Origin: CAYWBU01 sp942491525
GTDB lineage: Bacteria > Desulfobacterota > Desulfomonilia > UBA1062
Assembly: GCA_942491525.1 (NCBI GenBank)
Contig: CALOBW010000016.1
Span: forward strand, 122,174 to 186,173
DNA length: 64,000 nucleotides
Reading direction: 5' to 3'
The translations under genes and the position numbers were made by a program. Every line of letters starts with the position of its first letter. The first letter of the stretch is position 1. Below, in pieces: positions 33,871-42,370 of the stretch. Under the pieces are notes generated by a model, which was not told where the DNA came from, ran no database searches, and saw only the letters and a list, made by a program, of their open reading frames with translations.

Positions 33871-34875
33871 GAACAGAAATCTCTTTTTGACGGCTTGACG
33901 CCGGAAGTTATTATCAATGCCGTGGAGGATGCCGTCGGCAAGCGCCTGACCGGGCTGACCGTACCCCATGCCAGTTACATCAACCGGGTCTACGAGCTGC
34001 AGGCCTTTGACGGCGAACGGCTGATCGTCAAATTTTATCGTCCCGGCCGTTGGAGCGAAGCGGCTGTCCGTCAGGAGCATGAGTTTGTTTTGCAGTGCTT
34101 TGAGGGCGAGATCCCGGTGGTGGCCCCGCTCAATCTGGCCAGCGGCGATACCCTGGGGCGCGTTGGGGATATTCTCTTTGCCGTCTTCCCAAAGCGTGCC
34201 GGCCGTGAGTTCGAGGTGCGCGAACCAGGCGACTGGACCCGCATCGGTCAGATCATCGGCCGTATCCACGCCATCGGTGCCGCTCAGGATGCCGTTGATC
34301 GCGTCCGGCTCCATCCTGCCGATTCCACCGCCAGCGATTTACAGATCCTGGCTGCTGGCGGCTTTGTGAGCCCTGTCTATCGCGGTGAGTTCGTCGATCT
34401 GACCGGCCGCCTGTTGGAGGTGGCTGAGCAGCAGTTTGAGGGCGTCAGCCTGATCCGCATCCACGGCGACTGTCACCGCGGCAACATCCTCGAGCGTCCC
34501 GGCGAAGGTTTGATGCTGATCGACTTTGACGACATGGCGGTGGGTCCGGCCATCCATGACCTCTGGCTGCTGCTGCCCGACCACTACCGCCGCTGCCGCC
34601 AGGAGGTCGACCTGATTCTGGATGGCTACGAGCAGTTCATGGAGTTCGACTATGCCGGCCTCAAACTGATTGAGCCCCTGCGCTTCATGCGCATCATCTA
34701 CTTCCTGGCCTGGTGCGCCCGCCAGGCCGATGACTACGACTTCAAGAATCACTATCCCGAGTGGGGCAGCGAGCGCTTCTGGGAGCGCGAAATTATCGAT
34801 CTGCGCCATCAGCTGCAGGTTGTTATGGAGCACAAGGTCTCCTGGGAGGAGAGCCGCTGGGATGAGGATTATTAG
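33868..34875 (+). CDS. srkA: SrkA/YihE-like stress-response kinase
   Basis: A 335-residue protein kinase of the YihE/RdoA group, which in E. coli protects cells against stress-induced death. The APH-type kinase core is clear: IVKFYRPGRWSEAAVRQEHEF with the ATP-site lysine, catalytic loop HGDCHRGNIL and the metal site LIDFDDMAVGPA. Length matches the family (about 325-330). The ATG lacks a Shine-Dalgarno and lies in a perfect hairpin stem. The downstream cysteine-rich gene follows by 12 bases. Confidence 0.9.
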   Translation: MEQKSLFDGLTPEVIINAVEDAVGKRLTGLTVPHASYINRVYELQAFDGERLIVKFYRPGRWSEAAVRQEHEFVLQCFEGEIPVVAPLNLASGDTLGRVGDILFAVFPKRAGREFEVREPGDWTRIGQIIGRIHAIGAAQDAVDRVRLHPADSTASDLQILAAGGFVSPVYRGEFVDLTGRLLEVAEQQFEGVSLIRIHGDCHRGNILERPGEGLMLIDFDDMAVGPAIHDLWLLLPDHYRRCRQEVDLILDGYEQFMEFDYAGLKLIEPLRFMRIIYFLAWCARQADDYDFKNHYPEWGSERFWEREIIDLRHQLQVVMEHKVSWEESRWDEDY

Positions 34876-34887
34876 AATGGAGGAGTT

Positions 34888-35235
34888 ATGAAAGAGATCG
34901 TAACCGACAAAAACCTGGTCGCCTACTGCGGCCTCTACTGCGGCGCCTGCAAGATGTACCTCAAGGATAAGTGCCCCGGCTGTCAACAGAACGAAAAGGC
35001 ATCCTGGTGCAAGGCCCGCAAATGCTGCATCGAAAATGGTTATGCCAGCTGTGCCGATTGTGCTGAATTTGCCGATCCCATGCAGTGCAAGGATTTCAAT
35101 AACTTCATGTCCAAGCTCTTTGGTTTCATCTTCCGCTCCGACCGCGAAGCCTGCATCAGCCAGATCAAGGAGCTGGGCCTGGAAGGGCATGCCGCCAACA
35201 TGGCCGCAAGCGGGAGGCAGACAATTAAGAAGTAG
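34888..35235 (+). CDS. Cysteine-rich DUF3795-like protein
   Basis: A 115-residue protein with about eleven cysteines in CxxC-type spacing (AYCGLYCGACKMY, DKCPGC, KARKCCIENG, SCADCAEF), as in DUF3795 proteins of anaerobic bacteria and archaea. It probably binds metal or an Fe-S cluster; activity is not known. GGAGGAG precedes the ATG. It may be translated with srkA. Confidence 0.8.
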   Translation: MKEIVTDKNLVAYCGLYCGACKMYLKDKCPGCQQNEKASWCKARKCCIENGYASCADCAEFADPMQCKDFNNFMSKLFGFIFRSDREACISQIKELGLEGHAANMAASGRQTIKK

Positions 35236-35281
35236 GCTTGTTATGACCGTTTTGTAATTTATTGTTTCTTTGGAGGTTGTG

Positions 35282-36130
35282 ATGAATCCAGAAATTAAGT
35301 CAATCAAAGTTGACGGCGCCACCATGGATTATCTGGACTATGCCGGCGACAATCCGACCGTGGTTTTTCTGCACGCCACCGGCTTCATGCCCTGGCTCTG
35401 GCATCCGATTGCGCGCGAAATTGCCGGCACCCACCATATTCTTGCGCCGGCCTTTTGCTCCCATCGCCTGACCGATCCGCACAGCGGCGGCCTGGCCTGG
35501 TATCAGCTGGCTGGCGATCTTGTCTTGATGCTTGAAAAATTGGGTATTGAGCGCCCGGTGCTGGTTGGCCACTCCATGGGCGGCACCATCGCCACGATCG
35601 CGGTTGGGGATCTGGGGCTGGCTGTTGCCGGCATGCTGCTGGTCGAGCCGATCTATCTGCCCCCGGAGATCTATGGGCTCGAGATGACGGTTGACCAGCA
35701 TCCGCTGGCCTCAAAAGCGATCCGTCGCCGCAACGGCTGGGCCGACGAGCATGAGGCGCGTGACTATCTCAGAAGCCGCAAGCTCTTTGCCGACTGGGAT
35801 GGCGAGATGCTCGAGCTCTACATTGAGCACGGCATGCAGCTGAATGCCGACGGTCGTCTGGTGCTGAAGTGTGAACCCGAGCAGGAGGCCTCCCTCTTCA
35901 TGGGCTCGCGCCACTATGATCCCTGGCCTCTGCTGCCTAAGATTGGCTGTCCGGTCTGGTTGCTGGAGGGCGAGCTCAGTGAGAACAGGGCATTTATCGA
36001 TCTTAAGGCGGCTGCCGAACTCTTTCCGGCCGGGCACTATGAGTCATTGGATGGTCTTGGGCACCTGATGCCCATGGAGGACCCGGGGCGTATTGAATCT
36101 TACATCTGGCAGTTTCTGAAGGATATATGA
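35282..36130 (+). CDS. Alpha/beta hydrolase
   Basis: A 282-residue serine hydrolase with the oxyanion motif HATGFMPWLW, nucleophile elbow GHSMGG (Ser98), an acid region near GELSEN and a catalytic His in LDGLGHLMPMEDP. The ATG at 35282 follows GGAGG by seven bases. An earlier TTG start is unlikely. There is no signal peptide. The substrate cannot be named. A terminator shared with the convergent gene follows. Confidence 0.88.
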   Translation: MNPEIKSIKVDGATMDYLDYAGDNPTVVFLHATGFMPWLWHPIAREIAGTHHILAPAFCSHRLTDPHSGGLAWYQLAGDLVLMLEKLGIERPVLVGHSMGGTIATIAVGDLGLAVAGMLLVEPIYLPPEIYGLEMTVDQHPLASKAIRRRNGWADEHEARDYLRSRKLFADWDGEMLELYIEHGMQLNADGRLVLKCEPEQEASLFMGSRHYDPWPLLPKIGCPVWLLEGELSENRAFIDLKAAAELFPAGHYESLDGLGHLMPMEDPGRIESYIWQFLKDI

Positions 36131-36160
36131 GGGGAACTTTTAAGTTCCCCTCATCTGTTT
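36128..36160. terminator. Bidirectional terminator between convergent genes
   Basis: A 12-bp stem TGAGGGGAACTT/AAGTTCCCCTCA begins within the hydrolase stop codon. A T-containing tail (TCTGTTTTA) follows on the plus strand. It sits between the ends of two convergent genes. Confidence 0.75.
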
Positions 36161-37302
36161 TAGGCAGTTACGGCTTTGCGCTTGTCAAGAATGGCTTTAC
36201 CCATGACAACGGCACAGGCGATGTTGAGCACGATGCTGATGATTGAGAGCGAGAGCATGGTGAAGTCGTTGCGCGGCCAGACCACCAGGTGGGCGGCGTA
36301 GAAGTCTTCAAAGGTGAAGTAGTACATGAACCAGGCCGCCAGCGTGAAACCGCGGGCCTGCAGCCAGGTACCCTTCTTGATGAAGAGGGCCGGGATGGTG
36401 GCGGCAATCAGCACCATCAGCTGGGTGGTGGCTGAGCCGGGAAAGTTCAGATAGACGTAGGTGTAGTTCCAGACGTCGTAGGCGATGATCCAGAGCACGG
36501 TCATGCCGGGCCAGACCATATCCTTCTCGGGGCTGTCATCGGCGTGGATCTCCTTCCAGCCCCAGAAACAGGTGATGATGGAGAGGACGCCGGCGATACC
36601 GTTCAGGATGTTCCAGATGTAGCCCATGTCAAAGTCCTGGCCCACGGCCTCGGCAATGTTGAGGGCCAGGAAGAGGGCGCAGGCCATCTTGGCAAATTTG
36701 TACTGGTCGAGCCTGGTGAACCTCATCAATAGGAACATGCATGAGGCGCAGACCACCGAGTATAGCTTGGCCCACTTGAACCAGTAGGTGATGCCGTAGC
36801 TGGTCCAGACCGGGATCAGCAGAACCGGTAGAATGAAGAAGAAGAAGATGCCGCTCCACTTCTGGCGGCGGAAGAGTTCGTTGAGCAGGATTAGTACCAG
36901 CACGGTGCCCCAGATGTGAATGTGGGAGACGATGCGGTTCCAGTGGAGCAGGTCGAACTCCTCGCGGGCGTTCTTGACCGCGATGGTCTTCTCATCGACG
37001 ATGCGCATGCTGGCGCCTTCAAACTCATTGATCTGGTCGCCCTCGGCGCCCACGATGGTGAGCTGGTCGCCGTCCAGGGTCCAATCCTTGACCTCGGTGA
37101 AGTTCTGGCCGTTGAACTGGCGATGAACCTCAACGGTGCCGTCGGTGGCAAACTCCAGGCGGATGAAGTTGCCGCCCTGGCCGACGTCGCCCTCCAGGAT
37201 GACCTGGTAGTCGCCCAGGTCGGGCAGCTCGGCTGCAAACAGGCTGCCGGTGCTCATCAGCATGGCCAGCAGCAGTACTAAAACTTGTGCTTGTCTCTTC
37301 AT
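36160..37302 (-). CDS. Membrane protein with exported N-terminal beta domain
   Basis: A 380-residue protein. A signal peptide (MKRQAQVLVLLLAMLMSTG, cleavage near FAAELP) leads to an about 95-residue beta-rich domain (DYQVILEGDVGQGGNFIRLE, then FDLLHW), then about eight to nine hydrophobic segments to the end. The membrane part loosely resembles an unknown family I recall as DUF5692; I am not sure. The soluble domain ahead of the membrane region should face the periplasm. It follows the hydrolase gene by 11 bases, so the two form an operon. Confidence 0.7.
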   Translation of the reverse strand: MKRQAQVLVLLLAMLMSTGSLFAAELPDLGDYQVILEGDVGQGGNFIRLEFATDGTVEVHRQFNGQNFTEVKDWTLDGDQLTIVGAEGDQINEFEGASMRIVDEKTIAVKNAREEFDLLHWNRIVSHIHIWGTVLVLILLNELFRRQKWSGIFFFFILPVLLIPVWTSYGITYWFKWAKLYSVVCASCMFLLMRFTRLDQYKFAKMACALFLALNIAEAVGQDFDMGYIWNILNGIAGVLSIITCFWGWKEIHADDSPEKDMVWPGMTVLWIIAYDVWNYTYVYLNFPGSATTQLMVLIAATIPALFIKKGTWLQARGFTLAAWFMYYFTFEDFYAAHLVVWPRNDFTMLSLSIISIVLNIACAVVMGKAILDKRKAVTA

Positions 37303-37313
37303 TATAACTCCTC

Positions 37314-38111
37314 TCAGTTGTTAGTTTTCTTCAGCCATTCCAACAGGATGGCATTGAATTTTTGCGGTTCATCGGTCATGACCCAGTGGCGGGCATCCAG
37401 GCCGTGCACTTCGCAGTCTTCAGTTTGGGCCAGGCGCTTCTCAAAGACCTCGGAGTGGAACATGGTCGGTTTGTTCTTGCCGTAGTAGAAAAGCATGGGG
37501 CATTCGGGGAAGAAGTCAACGTTGCCCTGGGATTTTCTGCTCAGGATGTGTTTCCACTTGACGTAGTAACCGTAGGTCATGCCGGACCAGATCAGGTCGG
37601 GATCGCCGGGCGCGTGCACGAAGTTGGCCATGTAGCGGGTCATCTTGTCGCCGATCCTGCCGCCCAGCAGCCAGGCCACGGTCAGGAAGAGCTGGTAGTA
37701 GACCGTGAAGAGAACCATCTTTAAGGGCAGCTTCATATCTTTGGAGCCGGCATCGCCGACATCGACGCCGATGATGCGTTTAACGCGCCGCTTGTTCTGC
37801 ATGTAGTACTGGTAGCCGAAGAAGCAGCCCCAGTCGTGCAGCAGCAGGGTCACGGGCTGGTCAGGGGAGACGGTGTCGATGATGGCTTCAAAGGCGTCGA
37901 TCTCGTCCTGCAGGTAGTATACTTTGCGCTCCTTGTTTTTGTCAAAGCCGGGCAGGGTGAAGCGTACGGTGCGGTATCTCTCTTTGAGCAGTTCGACTTG
38001 GGGGTCCCAGAGGCGGTAGGTATCGGGCCAGCCATGGATCATGACGATAGTTTCGGATCCGCTGCCCTCAATGTGGACATCAATGTTATTTACGTTGATA
38101 ATCTCGGACAT
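37314..38111 (-). CDS. Epoxide hydrolase-like alpha/beta hydrolase
   Basis: A 265-residue alpha/beta hydrolase. The nucleophile elbow is LHDWGC (Asp93) and the oxyanion loop HGWPDTYRLW, the combination used by epoxide hydrolases and haloalkane dehalogenases. Catalytic His lies in LDARHWVMTDEP. AAGGAG precedes the ATG. Two inverted repeats upstream may regulate it. It shares an operon with the membrane protein at 36160. Confidence 0.85.
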   Translation of the reverse strand: MSEIINVNNIDVHIEGSGSETIVMIHGWPDTYRLWDPQVELLKERYRTVRFTLPGFDKNKERKVYYLQDEIDAFEAIIDTVSPDQPVTLLLHDWGCFFGYQYYMQNKRRVKRIIGVDVGDAGSKDMKLPLKMVLFTVYYQLFLTVAWLLGGRIGDKMTRYMANFVHAPGDPDLIWSGMTYGYYVKWKHILSRKSQGNVDFFPECPMLFYYGKNKPTMFHSEVFEKRLAQTEDCEVHGLDARHWVMTDEPQKFNAILLEWLKKTNN

Positions 38112-38229
38112 CTTAATCTCCTTTAAAACCGGTCAGGTTACCCAGTCCGGTGTATTTATATGGCCGCAGGGTGTATCTGAGCGGGAGTTAAGTTTTGCAG
38201 TGCCATATATTTTAAATGCCCCTTGTTTT

Positions 38230-38242
38230 GTCACTATGTGAC
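38230..38242. promoter_or_regulatory. Inverted repeat upstream of the epoxide hydrolase-like gene
   Basis: GTCAC-TAT-GTGAC, a perfect 5-bp dyad in the 257-bp region before the operon. It could be a regulator site; no factor is assigned. Confidence 0.4.
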
Positions 38243-38271
38243 GTTAATTGCCCTAAATACTGCATTTTAAG

Positions 38272-38285
38272 CGAACGACTGTTCG
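38272..38285. promoter_or_regulatory. Second inverted repeat (TetR-like operator shape) upstream of the hydrolase
   Basis: CGAAC-GACT-GTTCG, a perfect 5-bp dyad 30 bases upstream of the first. The spacing and GAAC/GTTC half-sites resemble TetR-family operators; which regulator binds it, if any, is unknown. Confidence 0.4.
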
Positions 38286-38368
38286 GTTTATACCTATTTG
38301 TGAAAAAATTAACAAGCGCAAATTGTAATTAATTTGCATAAAATTTACATAGGCCGGTCGATCTGATT

Positions 38369-39724
38369 TTAATCGCATATATCGGCTTGACGGCATGCAT
38401 CCCTCCTGACCAGTTGCTGCGCCACGACTAGTGTTGTGAGTGCGGCTGACCAGTTGATGGCAAAGATGGCGATCCAGATGCCCTCCACGCCCAGTCGGGC
38501 TGTGACGAGCGGGAAGAGGGCCGCCGGCAGTAGCAGTTGTCTGATCAGGCCGATAATCAGCCCGTAGATGGGTCGCTTGAGTCCCTGCAGGGCCGAGATG
38601 TTAACGTAGAGGATCACATAGGCCGGCAGCAGGAAGGCCATCAGCTTAAGGTAGAAACGGCCGATCTCGATTACGGCTGGGTCATCGGTGAATATGGCAA
38701 CCAGGCTGCCGGCAAGGCTGAAAATAGCAATTGTGCTGAGCAGCATGGCGCTGCAACCGTATAGCTGGGCATTGCGGATAGTAGTCCGGATGCGTTTGAA
38801 AAGGCCGGCGCCGCGGTTTTGGGCCACGATCGAGACGGTTGCGGTGTTGAGGCCGATGGTCGGCAGCAGTGCAATCTGCTCTATGCGGGTGCAGACGCCG
38901 TAGGCTGCCACCGGGGCCTGGCCGAAGCGGCTGGCAAAGTAGGTGATGATGAAGATGCCCAGGCCCACGGTCATCATGTTGAGGGCGGCGGGGAGTCCTT
39001 GGGTGGCAATATCCCTGAATGGTTTCAGGCGCGGGATCAGCTCTGCGCGGCAGCGTTCGCAGATCAGCTCGGTCCTGCTGACCCGCTGCGCCAGGTAGGC
39101 CGCGCCGCAGCCCTCAATGATGACGGTGGCGATGGCCACGCCGCGCACACCCATGGCCGGCAGGCCGAAGCCGCCATAGATGAACCAGGGGTCCAGAATG
39201 ATGTTCATCAGGAATCCGGCGACCAGGAAGTTGCGCATGGAGCGTGTGTCGCCCAGGGCGTTCAGGATGGCGTTGAACATGAAGGTCAGCATGAAAAAGA
39301 TTGAGAAGGTAAAGATCGGCTGCATATACTCCAGACAGGTCAGCAGGTAGTGCCCTTCGGCGCCCAGGGCCATAAACATGCGGGGCGCGCCCCGCATGCC
39401 GAAGATTGTAATCAGGAGGCTGACGAGTACGCCGAACGAGAGGCCCTGGATGGCGTAGGTCCGGGCCTGCAGTTTATCGCCGGCCCCCAGGGCGTTGCCG
39501 ATCAGGGCCGTGGTGCCGCTGGCGATCCCGCTGCCCAGAGCGATGATGATGAAGAAGACCGGGAAGGACAGCGACAGGGCGGCCAGGGCCTCGGTGCTGA
39601 TCAGGCCGGCAAAGTAGGTGTCCACCACATTGAACATTGTGTGGAAGAAGAAACCCACGCTGGACGGGATGGCGATCTTTGCCAGCAGTTTGTCGATGGG
39701 CTCCTCGGTGAGCGGGTTTGCCAT
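38369..39724 (-). CDS. MATE-family multidrug/polyspecific efflux transporter
   Basis: A 451-residue inner-membrane antiporter with about twelve hydrophobic segments. Family features include the PIDKLLAKIAIPSSVGFFFH start, VVDTYFAGLISTEALAALS, and GLPAALNMMTVGLGI at the start of the second half. Start 39724 follows AAGGAG; the longer frame reaches into the neighbouring gene and has no site. By family, it expels cationic compounds using Na+ or H+. It lies 44 bases after the ThiF-like gene on the same strand and may be in one operon with it. Confidence 0.9.
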   Translation of the reverse strand: MANPLTEEPIDKLLAKIAIPSSVGFFFHTMFNVVDTYFAGLISTEALAALSLSFPVFFIIIALGSGIASGTTALIGNALGAGDKLQARTYAIQGLSFGVLVSLLITIFGMRGAPRMFMALGAEGHYLLTCLEYMQPIFTFSIFFMLTFMFNAILNALGDTRSMRNFLVAGFLMNIILDPWFIYGGFGLPAMGVRGVAIATVIIEGCGAAYLAQRVSRTELICERCRAELIPRLKPFRDIATQGLPAALNMMTVGLGIFIITYFASRFGQAPVAAYGVCTRIEQIALLPTIGLNTATVSIVAQNRGAGLFKRIRTTIRNAQLYGCSAMLLSTIAIFSLAGSLVAIFTDDPAVIEIGRFYLKLMAFLLPAYVILYVNISALQGLKRPIYGLIIGLIRQLLLPAALFPLVTARLGVEGIWIAIFAINWSAALTTLVVAQQLVRRDACRQADICD

Positions 39725-39768
39725 AAATACTCCTTGGCTTAAGATATAAGCCGGGGAGCAGGCAGATG

Positions 39769-40686
39769 CTAGCCCCGCCGGTAGAGGGCCCACCAGGCTT
39801 CAATCAACCAGGCGGCCGGTTTTCTGAAGATGCCTGTCTGCAGCCGGTACATGATTCTGTTGCCGATTCTGACGGGGGTCAGATGGTTGAGGCCAAAGGC
39901 GTGGTCAATTTTGATCTTCTCGGCCTGGATGTCCCAGTAGCGCGGAAAGACTGTCGACTGCCAGCGGCCGGTGAGCTCCTTGACAACCTCCATGGCGCCG
40001 ATGGATGAGGAGCTCCACACCATGGGGCAGAGCTGGGCCGGGGCAACTTCACCCTCCACATAGCGGCTGAAGTAGTCGATCTGCCAGTGGCCGCCGCTGT
40101 GGTAGAAGCGCAGCCCCATGCGGTTCTGGCGGCTGTTGAGCAGGGCGTGCAGCTCTGCGTAGTCGTCGATCTTGGGCGCGCCGCCGATCAGGCCGATGTA
40201 GGGACTGCCTGGCCTGATGATTGAGACCGCGGCCCAGGAGCCGGCCGGCAGCACCAGCAGGCCCGGCTTGCCGTACTTCTGGCAGAGGTTGAAGAGGATG
40301 ATGCTGAAGGCAAAGTCGTCGGCGGCCGGAAAGACGATGTCGGCCTGCGCAATCAGCGGTTCCAGTTCGGCATGCTCCAGGCGCCGGTCATGGACGCTGA
40401 CCCTGGCGGCCGGGTTGATGTCCAGGATCTGCTCTTTGATCACCGCGGCCTTGTTGCGGCCCATGGTGCTCTGGAAACAGGCGATCTGGCGGTTGCTGTT
40501 GGTGGGCGTGTAGTCGTCAAACTCCACCAGGCTGAAGGTTTCAATGCCGGTGCGGGCCAGGGCCAGGGCGACTGTGCCGCCGATGCCGCCGCAGCCTACG
40601 ATCAGGATATGCGACCCCTTAAGTCTCTTCTGTTCCTCCGCGCTGAGGATGCCCATGTTGCGGTCAAAAAGTTCACTGTAGTTCAT
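39769..40686 (-). CDS. ThiF/MoeB/HesA-like E1 adenylating enzyme
   Basis: A 305-residue member of the E1-like family that adenylates the C-terminus of a ubiquitin-fold sulfur carrier or a similar substrate. The ATP loop VGCGGIGG (about residue 31), EFDDYTPTNSNRQ with the family Arg, and the PAADDF motif are visible. The two CxxC zinc pairs of MoeB/ThiF are not seen, and the C-terminal about 50 residues are divergent. No ThiS, MoaD or JAB partner is adjacent; a MATE exporter is. Its role could be in modifying an exported product, which is inference. Confidence 0.85.
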   Translation of the reverse strand: MNYSELFDRNMGILSAEEQKRLKGSHILIVGCGGIGGTVALALARTGIETFSLVEFDDYTPTNSNRQIACFQSTMGRNKAAVIKEQILDINPAARVSVHDRRLEHAELEPLIAQADIVFPAADDFAFSIILFNLCQKYGKPGLLVLPAGSWAAVSIIRPGSPYIGLIGGAPKIDDYAELHALLNSRQNRMGLRFYHSGGHWQIDYFSRYVEGEVAPAQLCPMVWSSSSIGAMEVVKELTGRWQSTVFPRYWDIQAEKIKIDHAFGLNHLTPVRIGNRIMYRLQTGIFRKPAAWLIEAWWALYRRG

Positions 40687-40879
40687 AATCTGCTCCAGAC
40701 GAGGGCAGAATAGCGTTCTTGAAAACCTAATTCAAGTGCATTGTTAGTCGCATGACAGAGAATAGCGCTATGGCAGATGAATCTCTTATGGTGATTTTCA
40801 TTTTCATGAAAGGATGCACTTAAACTGAAGTGTATACAATTGGTTGCTTAACAGTTGTTATGGCCAGCGTCTGTGCGCA

Positions 40880-40909
40880 TTGACAGGCTGTTGGATTGTT
40901 GATTATATG
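40880..40909 (+). promoter_or_regulatory. Candidate sigma-70 promoter of the sialidase-like gene
   Basis: A perfect TTGACA (40880-40885), 18 bases, then TATATG (40904-40909). TATGAT at 40906-40911 overlaps it as a second -10. The start codon is 77 bases further. Confidence 0.5.
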
Positions 40910-40985
40910 ATATATAAACTTTGTTAATAAACCAAGTGAATGGGGCTTGGGTCTGTAGTAAAAATTGACTTACAGAGGAGCAACT

Positions 40986-42101
40986 ATGAAGAGATTGGGA
41001 TGCTTGGTAATTGGGCTGGTTCTTGCTTTGACGGGCTGTTTTCCAAAGGGACTGCCGGTGGTGGAGCATGAGACTCTTCTGAAAATGACGGCCGCGAAGG
41101 ATCATGCCCGCCGCAGCGAGGGCGACTTTCATGTGCGTACTGACGGCACCGTGGTCTACTACTACTCCAACTTCGTTAAAACCTCGGCTGATGACGCCTT
41201 CTCCTACATTGCTGCGCGCTACTCGACTGATGGCGGGCAGACCTGGTCATCAAATGATGAAGTAGTTTTTCCTGATAGGGTGGCTGCCGGGATCAATGAG
41301 AAGCACATCTCGCTGCTCAGACTGCAGAACGGTGAAGTGGCCATGTTCTACCTGATTGATAACCGTCTGGAGGGCGAGGATCAGAACGGCCAGCTGATCT
41401 ATCCGGTGGTGCGTATCTCGCAGGATGATGGTCTGACCTGGTCCGAACCGATCGTCTGCACGCCGGGCGTCCAGGCCGCCTTTCCCAATAATGACCGCGT
41501 AATCCAGCTGGAGGACGGCCGCATCATCATGCCGGCAGCTTACGGTGGCGGCGGCTCCTGCTGGTACTCGGATGACAATGCCCGCAGCTTCAAACTTGGG
41601 CAGGTGGTCAAGCTTGATGATGTCGCCTTGCAGGAGCCCGGTATTGTGGAGCTTTATGACGGCCGTTTGCTGATGTTCATGCGCACCAATACCACCTACC
41701 AGTATCTCTCCTACTCTGATGACCGGGGCGAGAGCTGGAGTGCGGCTGTGCCGAGCAGCATCCGCTCACCCCTGTCGCCGGCCTCCATTGAGCGTATTCC
41801 CGGTACTCAGGATCTGGTCATGGTCTGGAACTACAACTGGCAGCCCTGGATCGAGTGGACCTTCCTGGTGCGTTCGCCCTACAACGCGGCGGTCTCAAAA
41901 GATAATGGCCTGACCTGGGAGAATATCCAGACCATCTATGAAGATAAGCTCCTATGGTACTGCTACTCGGCCCTGGAGTTCATTCGCCATGACGGGCAAG
42001 ACTATCTGCTGCTGGGGCACACCGCTTCGGGCGGGATTGCATCAGAGCGCCTGGCTGATGAGTGGATCACCCGCATCAGGCTGGATGATCTGTATATGTA
42101 A
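40986..42101 (+). CDS. Sialidase-like BNR-repeat lipoprotein
   Basis: A 371-residue exo-sialidase-fold protein. The lipoprotein signal MKRLGCLVIGLVLALTGC is clear. Five Asp-box (BNR) motifs occur around YSTDGGQTWSSN, SQDDGLTWSEP, YSDDNARSFKLG, YSDDRGESWSAAV and SKDNGLTWENI, marking a six-bladed propeller. The family includes sialidases and other glycosidases, so the substrate is not proven. The ATG at 40986 follows AGAGGAG. A terminator follows. Placement before the giant repeat lipoprotein suggests surface interaction, which is inference. Confidence 0.85.
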   Translation: MKRLGCLVIGLVLALTGCFPKGLPVVEHETLLKMTAAKDHARRSEGDFHVRTDGTVVYYYSNFVKTSADDAFSYIAARYSTDGGQTWSSNDEVVFPDRVAAGINEKHISLLRLQNGEVAMFYLIDNRLEGEDQNGQLIYPVVRISQDDGLTWSEPIVCTPGVQAAFPNNDRVIQLEDGRIIMPAAYGGGGSCWYSDDNARSFKLGQVVKLDDVALQEPGIVELYDGRLLMFMRTNTTYQYLSYSDDRGESWSAAVPSSIRSPLSPASIERIPGTQDLVMVWNYNWQPWIEWTFLVRSPYNAAVSKDNGLTWENIQTIYEDKLLWYCYSALEFIRHDGQDYLLLGHTASGGIASERLADEWITRIRLDDLYM

Positions 42102-42127
42102 ACTGTAATTTGTTTTGATTTTGTTCG

Positions 42128-42157
42128 GCGGTAGCCATTAAAGGCTACCGCTTTTTT
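42128..42157 (+). terminator. Rho-independent terminator after the sialidase-like gene
   Basis: A perfect 9-bp stem GCGGTAGCC/GGCTACCGC with loop ATTAAA, followed by six T residues. Confidence 0.93.
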
Positions 42158-42370
42158 AATTGTTTGTTATCAATACAACTTTTTACATTTTGTGTGAACT
42201 TTGGCCGGGGCAGGATTGAATGAAGTTCAAAAAATTTGCTAACAGAAGGTAACCTTTCGGATAATTGATGTGTTCAATAAAAGCTGTTATTTCTATTTGC
42301 TCATAAGTTACCACTAATTAGCTTTACGGTGGTTCATCAGACAGCATCAATGATTAGGGAGAATACGGGG

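Noticed and set aside
39725..39793. A longer N-terminus for the MATE transporter
   Set aside because: It overlaps the ThiF-like gene's end and lacks a Shine-Dalgarno, while the ATG at 39724 has AAGGAG.
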